Assembly (NCBI RefSeq): GCF_024199925.1
Contig: NZ_JANADR010000001.1
Location: 9,117,501 to 9,181,500, forward strand
Reading direction: 5' to 3'
DNA: 64,000 bases
DNA from: Bradyrhizobium sp. CCGUVB1N3
Lineage (GTDB): Bacteria > Pseudomonadota > Alphaproteobacteria > Rhizobiales > Xanthobacteraceae
Shown: piece by piece, positions 51,680 to 59,955 of the stretch
Numbering within the stretch: position 1 is the first letter of the stretch
Layout of the letters: every line of letters starts with the position of its first letter
Translations under genes and position numbers: made by a program
The notes under the pieces: generated by a model
The model's input: the letters and a program-made list of their open reading frames with translations, nothing else
Told to the model about the DNA's origin: nothing
Database searches by the model: none

Positions 51680-51793
51680 CAAGAGACGAACTGACACATT
51701 TCGGGGAATGTCGGTTTGGAAACGTAGATCGGACATTCGGGCAAAATAGGAAAATCCGAAAAAGCCTTGACGCGTCGGGCAAATCACCTCTAA
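51680..51793 (+). repeat. Island repeat copy 8, left half (split by IS5-type element)
   Basis: Upstream arm from about 51680, TTGACGCGTCGGGCAAATCA from 51768, broken after CACCTCTAA at 51793. The right half resumes at 53282. Confidence 0.75.
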
Positions 51794-51870
51794 CAGGCTG
51801 TTGAAGAAGTCTCTGGCGAAGCGTTTTGGATCGTGATTCCCTAGGATCAGGATTTTGCTGGGGTGGCACG

Positions 51871-52974
51871 ATGCGGGGAAGTGACGAACGGTCTGGCTCG
51901 CTGTTCAGTTATGTTGACCTGGAGGCTCGGGTTCGCGTCGACCACCCGCTGCGGGCGATCAGGGATCTGGCAAATGCGGCGCTGGGCGATCTTTCTGGGG
52001 AGTTTGGCAAGCTCTACACGGACTTCGGTCGGCCCTCGATCGCACCGGAGAAACTGCTTCGGGCGATGCTCCTACAGGCGTTCTATGGGGTTCGCTCGGA
52101 AAGGCATCTGATGGAACGGATGGAGTTCGATCTTCTGTTCCGCTGGTTCGTCGGGCTTGGGGTGGACGATGCGGTTTGGGACCATTCAACCTTCTCGAAG
52201 AACCGCGACCGGCTGCTTGAAGGTGAGATTGCGGCCAAGTTCTTGAACGCGCTTTTGGCGCAGCCGAAGGTGAAGCGTCTTTTGTCGAGCGATCACTTCT
52301 CGGTGGACGGCACGCTCATTGAAGCCTGGGCTTCGATCAAGAGCTTCCGGAGGAAGGATGGCAGCGACAAAGATCAGGACGGTCCGGGACGCAATGCCGA
52401 GCGCAGCTTCCACAAGGAGAAGCGATCCAACGAGACCCATGAGAGCACGACCGATCCTGAGGCCAGGCTCTATAAAAAGGGCGACGGCCAGCCGGCCAAA
52501 CTCTGCTATATGGGCCATGCGCTGATGGAGAACCGCAATGGTTTGGCGGTTTTAGGTGGAGTGAGCCAAGCTACTGGCACCGCCGAACGAGAGATTGCGC
52601 TTGCCATGATCGACAGGCGCGGGTGTGCGAAGCGGGTCACTCTGGGGGCGGACAAAGCCTACGACGTCACGCAGTTCGTGCATGACCTGAGAGATAGATC
52701 GGTTACTCCGCATATCGCGATCAATGGACATCTGAGTAAGACCGGCAAGCGGCGCAAGACGGCGGTCGACGCGCGTACCACGCGTCACGACGGCTATGAC
52801 ATCAGCCAACGCTGCCGCAAACGCATCGAAGAAGTCTTCGGCTGGATCAAGAGTTCCGCTGGCCTGGCCAAGGTCAAGCTGCGAGGCCGCGACCGGGTGG
52901 ATGCCGTCTTCGTCCTGGCGCTTGCGGCCTATAATCTGATCCGGCTGCCCAAGCTTCTGGCGGCACCGGCATGA
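51871..52974 (+). CDS. IS5-family transposase
   Basis: 367 residues. Conserved segments: SLFSYVDLEARVRVDHPLRAIRD, RSERHLMERMEFDLLFRWFVGLG, HFSVDGTLIEAWASIKSFRRKDG (first Asp), VTLGADKAYDVTQFVHDLR (second Asp) and RKRIEEVFGWIKSSAGLAKVKLRG (Glu), the DDE pattern of the IS1182/IS5-like branch. ATG at 51871; a TTG at 51826 would add an unconserved lead. The stop overlaps the passenger start by four bases (ATGA). No frameshift is seen, so it may be active. Confidence 0.9.
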   Translation: MRGSDERSGSLFSYVDLEARVRVDHPLRAIRDLANAALGDLSGEFGKLYTDFGRPSIAPEKLLRAMLLQAFYGVRSERHLMERMEFDLLFRWFVGLGVDDAVWDHSTFSKNRDRLLEGEIAAKFLNALLAQPKVKRLLSSDHFSVDGTLIEAWASIKSFRRKDGSDKDQDGPGRNAERSFHKEKRSNETHESTTDPEARLYKKGDGQPAKLCYMGHALMENRNGLAVLGGVSQATGTAEREIALAMIDRRGCAKRVTLGADKAYDVTQFVHDLRDRSVTPHIAINGHLSKTGKRRKTAVDARTTRHDGYDISQRCRKRIEEVFGWIKSSAGLAKVKLRGRDRVDAVFVLALAAYNLIRLPKLLAAPA

Positions 52975-53177
52975 GCATCCGAGGTAGATGGCGGGTCGTC
53001 GAGACACCAGGCTACGACATGGCCGTGGCGGGCGCCTACATCCTGTTCGATGACGACGGCGGCGAGTTCGCCTTCGATTGCCTCACGGGCTGCATTCATG
53101 GAGCCTGTGACGGCGATGCCGTCCAGTTCGGCTGGCAGGGAAACGACGAAATGGAGCCAGCCAACGGTGATGGCTAG
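52971..53177 (+). CDS. IS5 passenger protein, truncated by an amber stop
   Basis: 68 residues to an amber TAG (53175-53177): MSIRGRWRVVETPGYDMAVA, then AYILFDDDGGEFAFDCLTGCIHGACDGDAVQFGWQGNDEMEPANGDG. After the TAG the same frame continues AELRDDGSLEGEICLLNGDD and then IPFIARR, which matches the rest of a small protein family I recognise from similar loci. It then reads through the right inverted repeat and stops at TAA formed by the target duplication. ATGA overlap with the transposase implies translational coupling. Function unknown. Confidence 0.6.
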   Translation: MSIRGRWRVVETPGYDMAVAGAYILFDDDGGEFAFDCLTGCIHGACDGDAVQFGWQGNDEMEPANGDG

Positions 53178-53281
53178 GCCGAACTGCGGGATGACGGCTC
53201 ACTCGAAGGTGAAATCTGCCTCCTTAATGGCGACGACATCCCATTTATCGCGCGTCGCTCGAAGACTTCTTCAACAGCCTG

Positions 53282-53346
53282 CTAAAGTGTCATCATCGAA
53301 AGAGTTCGCATCAACCCGCGCGGAGAAATCCGCCGCGGGTTTTTTC
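53282..53346 (+). repeat. Island repeat copy 8, right half
   Basis: CTAAAGTGTCATCATCGAAA, then the terminator CCCGCGCGGA-GAAA-TCCGCCGCGGG with T6 (about 53314-53346). GAGATCGGACGGCGGCGGCG follows, as after copy 4. Nothing further is seen up to 53596. Confidence 0.75.
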
Positions 53347-53596
53347 ATTCCAATGCCCGAGATCGGACGGCGGCGGCGCTTCGCGGCCTCGCCCTCGTTG
53401 AAACGCGTTCACTGAGCGCCGATCAGCGCGCCGTCGTCCGAACCAATATTGGCCGTGCACGCGCGAACGTGCCGGCCGCGGCGCGAGCCAGTTGCTTGCG
53501 CCGCCGCGGCCCCCAGGGTGGGGATAGGGTTCGCGCCCGAAATGAATCGCGCTTCGTTCGCGATCTGCCGCGCTTTTTGTTTTTTGGGAGCAACCC

Positions 53597-53668
53597 ATGA
53601 CGGCTTACCTGATCTCGCTCGCACTTGCGGGTCTGCTCGCGGTCGTTCTGCGGGAGACATTTTCATGA
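53597..53668 (+). CDS. Possible 23-residue membrane peptide before the terminase genes
   Basis: MTAYLISLALAGLLAVVLRE then TFS, one hydrophobic helix; GGGAGC lies 8 bases upstream. Its TGA overlaps the next ATG (ATGA). Very short phage peptides like this occur before terminase genes; coding is plausible. Confidence 0.35.
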   Translation: MTAYLISLALAGLLAVVLRETFS

Positions 53669-54003
53669 GGGAGGATCCGGAGTGCGAGCACGAGGGCGAC
53701 GCAGTTCGCTCGCTTGTCGCCAAGAGAACTTGCAGGTCGCGAACTCTGACTGAAATTCGGTCCCTGGCGCGTAGCCACACCAAGACCGCCGTCAACGTGC
53801 TCGTCGGCATCATGCGCAGCAACGATGCGACACCGGCTGCGCGCGTGTCCGCCGCCAACGCGATTCTCGATCGTGGCTGGGGCAAGGTCGTGCAGGGAGA
53901 CGAGAGCGTCGAAGACGGGATGTTGCAACTGATACACCGGATCGAGCGCATCATTGTGCTTCCGGAAGAACGCCACACTGGAGATCCCGGTGCGAGCGGT
54001 TGA
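53665..54003 (+). CDS. Phage terminase small-subunit-like protein
   Basis: 112 residues. The segment LTEIRSLARSHTKTAVNVLVGIMRSNDATPAARVSAANAILDRGWGKVVQGDE is typical of small proteins immediately before terminase large subunits in Rhizobiales prophages. Start at 53665 supported by ATGA overlap with the preceding peptide; 15 bases separate it from the large subunit. Would recognise the packaging site if functional. Confidence 0.6.
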   Translation: MREDPECEHEGDAVRSLVAKRTCRSRTLTEIRSLARSHTKTAVNVLVGIMRSNDATPAARVSAANAILDRGWGKVVQGDESVEDGMLQLIHRIERIIVLPEERHTGDPGASG

Positions 54004-54018
54004 GAACCGGCCTTATCG

Positions 54019-54981
54019 ATGTCCATCCTGAGAATCCCGACAGCCGAGATCTTCGCGCCGCTGCTGAAACCCGCCCGCTACAAGGGCGTTTACGGTGGAC
54101 GTGGCTCCGGAAAATCTCATTTCTTCGGTGAGCTTCTGGTCGAGACCTGCCAGGCCGAGCGCGGAACGCTCGCGGTCTGCATTCGCGAGGCGCAGCGGAC
54201 GCTGGCGCAATCCTCCAAGCGGCTGATCGAAGGCAAGATCGCGAGCCTTGGGCTCGGTCACGGCTTCAAGCTTTATAGCGACAAGATCAAGACGCCCGGC
54301 GACGGGCTGATCATCTTCCGCGGGCTGCAGGATCACACGGCCGACTCGATCAAATCATTGGAAGGATTCCGCATCGCCTGGATCGACGAGGCGCAAAGCT
54401 TGAGCGCGCGCAGCCTGGCGCTGCTGCGGCCGACGATCCGCGCAGCCAACTCCGAGCTGTGGGCGAGCTGGAATCCGCGGCGCAAGAGCGATGCGATCGA
54501 CGATTTCCTGCGGGGACGCAAGCCGGACGGCGCCGTCGTCGTGAAGGCGAACTGGCGCGATAATCCATGGTTTCCGGAGGTGCTCGGGGAGGAGCGATTG
54601 CTCGACCAAAAGCTCTATCCTGAGCGCTACGACCATATATGGGAGGGCGAGTATGCACGCGCCTTCGAGGGCGCCTATTTTGCCGCGCTGCTGTCAGAGG
54701 CGCGGGCGCAGGGGCGGATCGGGAAAGTCTCCGCCGATCCGCTGCTTTCCTTGCGCGCCTTCATCGATATCGGCGGCGCGGGCGCGGCGGCGGATGCCTT
54801 CACGATGTGGGTTGTCCAGTGGGTCGGAAGCGAGATGAGGGCGGACTTCCAGCACCTTCGCCGCTGGAGAAAGAGCGTGGAACAGGCTCAGAGCTACACC
54901 TTCAAGGCGGTCATCACCGTCATCGCGACCGGCCTGATCGGCGCGCTCTGGCTGGGCGTCAAGGTCGTGCTGGGCAAATGA
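54019..54981 (+). CDS. Truncated phage terminase large subunit fused to a membrane-protein tail
   Basis: 320 residues. Residues 1 to about 270 are a terminase large subunit (PBSX/Terminase_3 type): Walker A GGRGSGKS (26-33), Walker B IAWIDEAQ (D123, E124), then the start of the nuclease part (LRAFIDIGG). Past about residue 270 (WVVQWVG) similarity stops and the chain continues SEMRADFQHLRRWRKSVEQA, then a hydrophobic helix (TVIATGLIGALWLGVKVVL), the C-terminal end of a holin-like or tail-associated phage membrane protein. An in-frame deletion joined two phage genes. The nuclease domain is incomplete, so packaging activity is unlikely. Confidence 0.78.
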   Translation: MSILRIPTAEIFAPLLKPARYKGVYGGRGSGKSHFFGELLVETCQAERGTLAVCIREAQRTLAQSSKRLIEGKIASLGLGHGFKLYSDKIKTPGDGLIIFRGLQDHTADSIKSLEGFRIAWIDEAQSLSARSLALLRPTIRAANSELWASWNPRRKSDAIDDFLRGRKPDGAVVVKANWRDNPWFPEVLGEERLLDQKLYPERYDHIWEGEYARAFEGAYFAALLSEARAQGRIGKVSADPLLSLRAFIDIGGAGAAADAFTMWVVQWVGSEMRADFQHLRRWRKSVEQAQSYTFKAVITVIATGLIGALWLGVKVVLGK

Positions 54982-55472
54982 GCAAGGGCAGCGACATCGC
55001 GGCCGAAGATCCGTCTCGTTATTCGGTTAGCGAACTCGTGTACCGTATTCGGGCTGTCGACGGCGACGACGAGGAGGTCGCCGAGATCCTCCGCGATCTT
55101 CATCAATGGACCTTCTTCGGCACCGCAGCCGTTCCACAGTTCGGATCGGGATCCTGGTGGCTTGCCCATGACGGAGCCAAGGCCGTCGCATTTGCCGGCG
55201 TCGTGCCGTCGACGCATGCCCGCAACAGCGGATATCTTTGCCGTGTTGGCGTCTTGCAGAAGCATCAAGGGCGCGGCCTGCAACGCAGGCTGATGCGGGC
55301 GGTCGAGGTGCAGGCACGGCGGATTGGTTGGGAGAGCATCGTTTCGGACACGACCGACAACAGGATATCGGCGAACAACTTCATCAGGACGGGCTACCGG
55401 CTCTATGAGCCGGAGGTGCCATGGGGGTGGAGGAACACGCTCTACTGGCGAAAATGGTTGAACCGGGTTTAG
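54978..55472 (+). CDS. GNAT-family N-acetyltransferase
   Basis: 164 residues. The acetyl-CoA motif A is clear: CRVGVLQKHQGRGLQRRLMRAVEVQARR (Q-x-x-G-R-G). Then ISANNFIRTGYRLYEPE as motif B. The ATG overlaps the stop of the terminase fusion (ATGA), so it is co-translated with phage genes; GNAT proteins are common at this position in Rhizobiales prophages, where they may acetylate a host target or toxin. Substrate unknown. Confidence 0.75.
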   Translation: MSKGSDIAAEDPSRYSVSELVYRIRAVDGDDEEVAEILRDLHQWTFFGTAAVPQFGSGSWWLAHDGAKAVAFAGVVPSTHARNSGYLCRVGVLQKHQGRGLQRRLMRAVEVQARRIGWESIVSDTTDNRISANNFIRTGYRLYEPEVPWGWRNTLYWRKWLNRV

Positions 55473-55684
55473 GCGGGTGATGCTTCCGTGAAGCGGAATG
55501 CACCGCAGCCGCAAAGCACGGTCTCGCCTCGGTCGCCCTTGCGTCTCGGTCGGTTCGTTGCGCCGGCGATCTACCACACCACTGCTTTGTGATCGAACGC
55601 GGGGAGGGGACTTGCGCCGTGCCGAGCGGCGGGCTTTAAAGTCGGTATTCGGCGGCCACAAGCCGATGTAGGGAGAAAGAGCGC

Positions 55685-56947
55685 ATGTTCGATCAGCCGC
55701 AACTGCCGGAGCGCCTCCCGCGCGCCGGGAACGGACCGACGGCACTTGACGGACTGCTGGTCATCGACTTCACGCGCGTGGTCGCAGGACCCGTCTGCAC
55801 GCAAATGCTCGGCGATTTTGGCGCGGAGATCATCAAGATCGAGAATCCCGATGGTGGCGACGATACGCGGGCCTATGAGCACGCCGAGATCGGAGGCGAG
55901 AGCGCCGCCTTCCTCAGCCTCAATCGCAACAAGCGCGGCATCGCGCTGGATCTCGCAGTGCCGGCCGCACGCGACGTTGCGCGCGAGCTGATCCGCAAGG
56001 CGGACGTGGTCGTCGAGAATTTCTCGGGTGGCGTCATGAAGAAGTTCGGCCTCGACTATGACTCGGTCGCGCCGATCAACCCGCGGCTGATCTATTGCTC
56101 GATCTCTGCCTATGGTCGGACCGGTCCATTTGCCTCGCGGCCCGGCTTTGATCCCATCACCCAGGCCGAGAGCGGCTTCATGTCGCTGAATGGCTTTCCC
56201 GATGGCCCTCCGGTCCGGACTGGTCCGCCGATCGTCGACATGGCGACTGGGATGGCGGCCGGCAACGCCATTCTCCTTGCGCTGCTGGCACGGGAAAAAC
56301 TGGGTCGCGGGCAGCACGTTGAAGTCGCGCTGTTCGATATTGCGATGGCCATGACCGGCTTCTATGGCATGGCCTATCTGATCAATGGCCGGAATCCCGG
56401 ACGATTCGGCAATTCGCCGAGCGGTTCTCCCACCGTTGGAGTCTACGAAGCGTCTGACGGACCTCTCTACGTGGCCTGCGCCAATGACAGGCTCTACCGG
56501 CGCCTGGTCGTCGAGGTGCTCGATCGGCCTGACCTCATCACCGATCCTCGCTTTGCAACGCGGAAGGCACGATCCGAGAACAAGGAGGGGCTGCGCGCCG
56601 CCATTGCCGAGGTGTTTGCAGGCGATCGCCTCGAGACCTGGATGACGAAGATGAAACAGGCCAATATCCCTGTTGGTTATCTTCGCACCGTCGAGGAAGG
56701 CTTCAACGCGCCCGAGGCGCGAGAGCGACAACGGCTCAGCCGGATCCCGCACCCCACGGCGGGCTGGGTGCCTAACATCGAATCTCCGCTGTCCATGAAC
56801 CTCACGCCCGCAGTTGAGCCCGTCGCGGCGCCGCTGTTGGGTGAGCACACCCGGGACGTCTTGCGCGAGACGCTTGGTTATGACGAGCGACGGCTCGCCG
56901 AGCTTGCGGAGAACGGCGCCTTCGGAGCCGGCCGGCGAACGGGGTAA
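55685..56947 (+). CDS. CaiB/BaiF (family III) CoA transferase
   Basis: 420 residues. Catalytic aspartate in PGFDPITQAESGFMSLNG (D156), with the N-terminal VIDFTRVVAGPVCTQMLGDFGAEIIKIE and the C-terminal LGEHTRDVLRETLGYDE typical of the family. Moves CoA between an acyl-CoA and a carboxylate. ATG at 55685 after GGAGAAAGAGCGC. First gene of the catabolic cluster that follows; the acid it activates is unknown. Confidence 0.88.
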   Translation: MFDQPQLPERLPRAGNGPTALDGLLVIDFTRVVAGPVCTQMLGDFGAEIIKIENPDGGDDTRAYEHAEIGGESAAFLSLNRNKRGIALDLAVPAARDVARELIRKADVVVENFSGGVMKKFGLDYDSVAPINPRLIYCSISAYGRTGPFASRPGFDPITQAESGFMSLNGFPDGPPVRTGPPIVDMATGMAAGNAILLALLAREKLGRGQHVEVALFDIAMAMTGFYGMAYLINGRNPGRFGNSPSGSPTVGVYEASDGPLYVACANDRLYRRLVVEVLDRPDLITDPRFATRKARSENKEGLRAAIAEVFAGDRLETWMTKMKQANIPVGYLRTVEEGFNAPEARERQRLSRIPHPTAGWVPNIESPLSMNLTPAVEPVAAPLLGEHTRDVLRETLGYDERRLAELAENGAFGAGRRTG

Positions 56948-57033
56948 CCCTGCTGAACCCGGCCGCCGACATTGCATCATCTTGATTTGGCGGGGTTCCG
57001 GCCGCATAACAGTTGCGGAAACGAGGGACACGA

Positions 57034-58263
57034 ATGGTGGCCGGCAATCCCATCTCAGGTGTGGCCCAGCCGGAGGCCGAGACCGGCGAGCGCGCCTATG
57101 CCGCGATGATCGGGCGCACCAAGGCGCTCGTTCCACAATTGCGCCAGCGTGCAGCGCGGACGGAGGAGCTTCGGCGCCTCCCGCCTGAAACCGAACAGGA
57201 CCTTCATGACGCGGGCCTGTTCAGGATTCTTCAACCCAAGCGTTTCGGCGGATCGGAGCTTGACTACGTTGCGCTGATCGATTGTGCCGACCTGCTGGGG
57301 CAGGCAGACGCTTCGGTGGCCTGGAATTTTGCCAATCTGGCGAGCCACCACTGGATGCTCGGCATGTTCGAAGAGAAGGCCCAGACATTGGTCTGGGGCC
57401 ACGATGCCAATGCCCTGATCGCGTCGTCGTTCATTTTCCCGGCCGGTCGTGCCCGGAAGACCGAAGGCGGCTATCGGCTGCACGGAAGCTGGCCGTTCTC
57501 CTCGGGCGTGGCGTCCTGCGAATGGAACATGCTTGCGAGCGTGGTCTATTCCGATGATGAGGCCGACGGCATCGAGTATCGCATCTTCTTGCTTCCCAAG
57601 AAGGACTACAAGATTCTCGACACGTGGAACGCGGCGGGACTACGCGGCACCGGTTCGAGCGACGTGGAAGTGAGGGATGCCTTTGTTCCCGACCACATGA
57701 CGGTCGCCGTCGGTAATCTGGCGGGAGGTCCGACACCCGGGAGCGCGGCCAATCCCAATCCGCTCTATGCGCTGCCGGTATTTTCCTTGTTTCCATATGT
57801 TCTGTCCGGCGTTGCGCTCGGAAACGCGCAGGCGTGCCTGGATGACTATGTCGAGGTGGTGCGCCATCGCATATCCACCTACAACCGCGCCAAGCTGAGT
57901 GATTTCCAGAGCACCCAGATCAAGATAGCCGAAGCCTCCGCGAAGATCGACGCCGCGCGCTTGATCATGCGGTCGGCGTGTGCGATTGCCATGGAAGATG
58001 CGCGGCGTAGCCACGTTCCGAGCATGGCAGCCAAGACCAAGTACAGGCGTGATGGCGCATTCTCGGTCAATCTGTGTACCGAGGCGGTGTCGATGCTTTT
58101 CGCCGCGAGCGGCGCGCGCGGATTGTTCACGAGCGGCGTCTTGCAGCGGCAATTCCGCGATGCTCACGCCATCAACTCGCATCTCGCGTTCAATTTCGAC
58201 GCGGCGGGTACGAACTACGGTCGCGTGGCGCTCGGCCTGCCGTCCGAGAACCTGACGCTGTGA
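57034..58263 (+). CDS. Acyl-CoA-dehydrogenase-fold flavin monooxygenase (reductase-dependent)
   Basis: 409 residues of the HpaB/HsaA/DszC-like group: PPETEQDLHDAGLFRILQPKRFGG start, SFIFPAGRARKTEGGYRLHGSWPFSSG flavin-binding segment, GLRGTGSSDVEVRDAFVPD, and a C-terminal helical bundle with GARGLFTSGVLQRQFRDAHAINSHLAFN. Such enzymes hydroxylate or desulfurise a substrate with reduced flavin from a partner reductase, encoded 9 bases downstream. ATG at 57034 follows GAGGGACACGA. Substrate unknown. Confidence 0.85.
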   Translation: MVAGNPISGVAQPEAETGERAYAAMIGRTKALVPQLRQRAARTEELRRLPPETEQDLHDAGLFRILQPKRFGGSELDYVALIDCADLLGQADASVAWNFANLASHHWMLGMFEEKAQTLVWGHDANALIASSFIFPAGRARKTEGGYRLHGSWPFSSGVASCEWNMLASVVYSDDEADGIEYRIFLLPKKDYKILDTWNAAGLRGTGSSDVEVRDAFVPDHMTVAVGNLAGGPTPGSAANPNPLYALPVFSLFPYVLSGVALGNAQACLDDYVEVVRHRISTYNRAKLSDFQSTQIKIAEASAKIDAARLIMRSACAIAMEDARRSHVPSMAAKTKYRRDGAFSVNLCTEAVSMLFAASGARGLFTSGVLQRQFRDAHAINSHLAFNFDAAGTNYGRVALGLPSENLTL

Positions 58264-58272
58264 GGCCGGCTG

Positions 58273-58824
58273 ATGACTGATTTGCCCAAGCAGCCGCCGG
58301 CCGCAGACCCAGCCAACGAGTTGGCGAGCGACAGCTCGCCGATCGATCCCCGCGATTTTCGCAATGCCCTCGGTACCTATGCGACGGGCGTGACCATCAT
58401 TACTGCGACGGGGCCCGACGGCAAACCCTATGGTCTAACGTGCAATTCGTTTGCGTCGGTGTCGCTCAATCCGCCGCTCGTGCTCTGGAGTCTCGTCGTC
58501 TATTCGTCGAGCCTGACCGTTTTTCAGAATGCCAGTCATTTCGCGGTCAACGTGCTTGGCGTCTCGCAGCAGGCGCTGGCGAACAAGTTCGCAAAATCAG
58601 CGGACGACAAGTTCACCGGTGTCGACTGGAGTCCCGGGCTCGGGAATGCGCCGGTGCTTGCGGAAAGTGTCGCTAATTTTCAGTGCCGGTCGGTCAATCG
58701 ATATTACGGCGGCGATCACGTGATCTTTCTTGGAGCCGTCGAGGCCTATTTCTACAATCGAAACGAGCCGCTGCTTTTTGCGCGCGGGAGCTACGGGCGT
58801 TTTTTGGCGGACGATGATCGCTAG
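58273..58824 (+). CDS. Flavin reductase (HpaC/flavin-reductase-like domain)
   Basis: 183 residues: DFRNALGTYATGVTIITATGPDGKPYGLTCNSFASVSLNPPLVLWSL is the FMN-binding signature, and GGDHVIFLGAVEAYFYNRNEPLLFARGSYGRF the C-terminal motif. Supplies reduced FMN or FAD to the monooxygenase encoded 9 bases upstream, so the two form a two-component oxygenase. Cytosolic. Confidence 0.88.
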   Translation: MTDLPKQPPAADPANELASDSSPIDPRDFRNALGTYATGVTIITATGPDGKPYGLTCNSFASVSLNPPLVLWSLVVYSSSLTVFQNASHFAVNVLGVSQQALANKFAKSADDKFTGVDWSPGLGNAPVLAESVANFQCRSVNRYYGGDHVIFLGAVEAYFYNRNEPLLFARGSYGRFLADDDR

Positions 58825-58871
58825 CAGTCGTCCTAAGATGGACCGGTTCGGCGCTCCGTGCCCAAGCCAGT

Positions 58872-59780
58872 TCAGCCTTTCGGCGCGGAAAGTTTATAGA
58901 TCTCCAGTGCATCGGCATCCGTGCCGCGGCTCGCGCCTGCAAGCCTGAACAGTTGCCCCGCGAGCGACGCCATCGGCACGGGCGTCGAGGTAGCGTGGGC
59001 GACATCGGCGATGGTGTCGAGATCCTTCAACATGGTCGCGATGTGGCCGAGCGGCGGGGAGTGAATGCCCTGAACCATCCGCGGCACAAAGAGCTGGAGG
59101 GGAATGGAATCGGCAAAGCCTCCGGCGAGGGCTTCCGGAAGCCGTCCTGCGTCGATCCCGGCGTTCACCGCAAGGCGCGTTGCCTCGGCAAGGACGGCCA
59201 TCGCGCAGCCAACGATCACCTGGTTGCAGAGCTTGGTGGTCTGTCCGGCGCCGGTCGGACCCATGTGAGTGAGCCTGCGTGCCATTGCGAGAACGTACGG
59301 CCGTACCCTCTCGACATCGATGGCGTCTCCGCCCGCCATGACCGCTAGCGTACCTTCCTCTGCTCCCTTTGTGCCGCCCGAGACCGGCGCGTCGATCCAG
59401 CTCATACCATTTGCAGCCTTGAGCCGTGCGGCGATGTCGCGCGTGGCATCCGGATGGATGGAGGAGAAGTCGACGACGAGCTTGCCGACGCCGGGGGCCG
59501 CTGCAAGTCCTTCAGGGCCGAAGATCACGTCCTCGACCGCCGCGGCATCGGTCAGGCACATGAAAACGATGCCGGCACTGGTCAAAACGTCGCGTGGGCT
59601 GGCTACGCGATTCGCGCCGGCTTCGACGAGGGCAGCTGCCTTCGCGGCCGAGCGGTTCCAGATCGCCACCTCAAAGCCGGCCGCGAGCAGTCGCCGGGTC
59701 ATGGGGGCACCCATCAGGCCGAGGCCGAGATAGCCGAGCTTCTCGGCGGTGTGCGGGTTCGCGGCGCGGGATTCAGCCAT
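58872..59780 (-). CDS. Beta-hydroxyacid dehydrogenase (3-hydroxyisobutyrate/tartronate-semialdehyde reductase type)
   Basis: 302 residues. N-terminal Rossmann motif GYLGLGLMGAPMTRRLLAAGFEVAIWNRS, substrate motif DAPVSGGTKGAEEGTLAVMAGG, catalytic lysine in GAGQTTKLCNQVIVG, and the C-terminal helical domain. NAD(P)-dependent. ATG at 59780 with AAGGAAG upstream. Opposite in strand to its neighbours; may reduce or oxidise a hydroxyacid produced by the cluster. Confidence 0.87.
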   Translation of the reverse strand: MAESRAANPHTAEKLGYLGLGLMGAPMTRRLLAAGFEVAIWNRSAAKAAALVEAGANRVASPRDVLTSAGIVFMCLTDAAAVEDVIFGPEGLAAAPGVGKLVVDFSSIHPDATRDIAARLKAANGMSWIDAPVSGGTKGAEEGTLAVMAGGDAIDVERVRPYVLAMARRLTHMGPTGAGQTTKLCNQVIVGCAMAVLAEATRLAVNAGIDAGRLPEALAGGFADSIPLQLFVPRMVQGIHSPPLGHIATMLKDLDTIADVAHATSTPVPMASLAGQLFRLAGASRGTDADALEIYKLSAPKG

Positions 59781-59955
59781 GGGTCGCTTCCTTCTGTCGC
59801 GGTGCAATGCTGGTTGAATGTCGCCCTAGCATACACGGGAGGCGATGGGGAAATCGCGTCGACGCGCATGGCTTGCTTGACTGTTTGAACCATGAAACAT
59901 TTGGCTCCTGGTCGGGTTGGGTGGCGCCGGTCGGCGCCGAAGCAGCGGAGCGGGC

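Larger units (their letters stand above)
51794..53281 (+). mobile_element. IS5-type insertion sequence, 1488 bp, inside island repeat 8
   Basis: Perfect 19-base terminal inverted repeats (CAGGCTGTTGAAGAAGTCT at 51794, its complement ending at 53281) and a 4-base target duplication CTAA (51790-51793 and 53282-53285), which fits the YTAR target of the IS5 group. Removing the element and one CTAA restores CACCTCTAAAGTG of the other repeat copies. It contains a transposase (51871-52974) and a coupled passenger frame (52971-53177). The clean ends suggest a recent insertion. Confidence 0.9.

Noticed and set aside
35264..53346. Island repeats as integron attC sites or a CRISPR array
   Set aside because: No integrase, no attC-type R'/R'' cores; spacing is kilobases and spacers are genes, so neither explanation fits.
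53597..55472. Active prophage or gene transfer agent cluster
   Set aside because: Only terminase-type and GNAT genes are present, the terminase is truncated, and no portal, capsid or tail gene is in the window.
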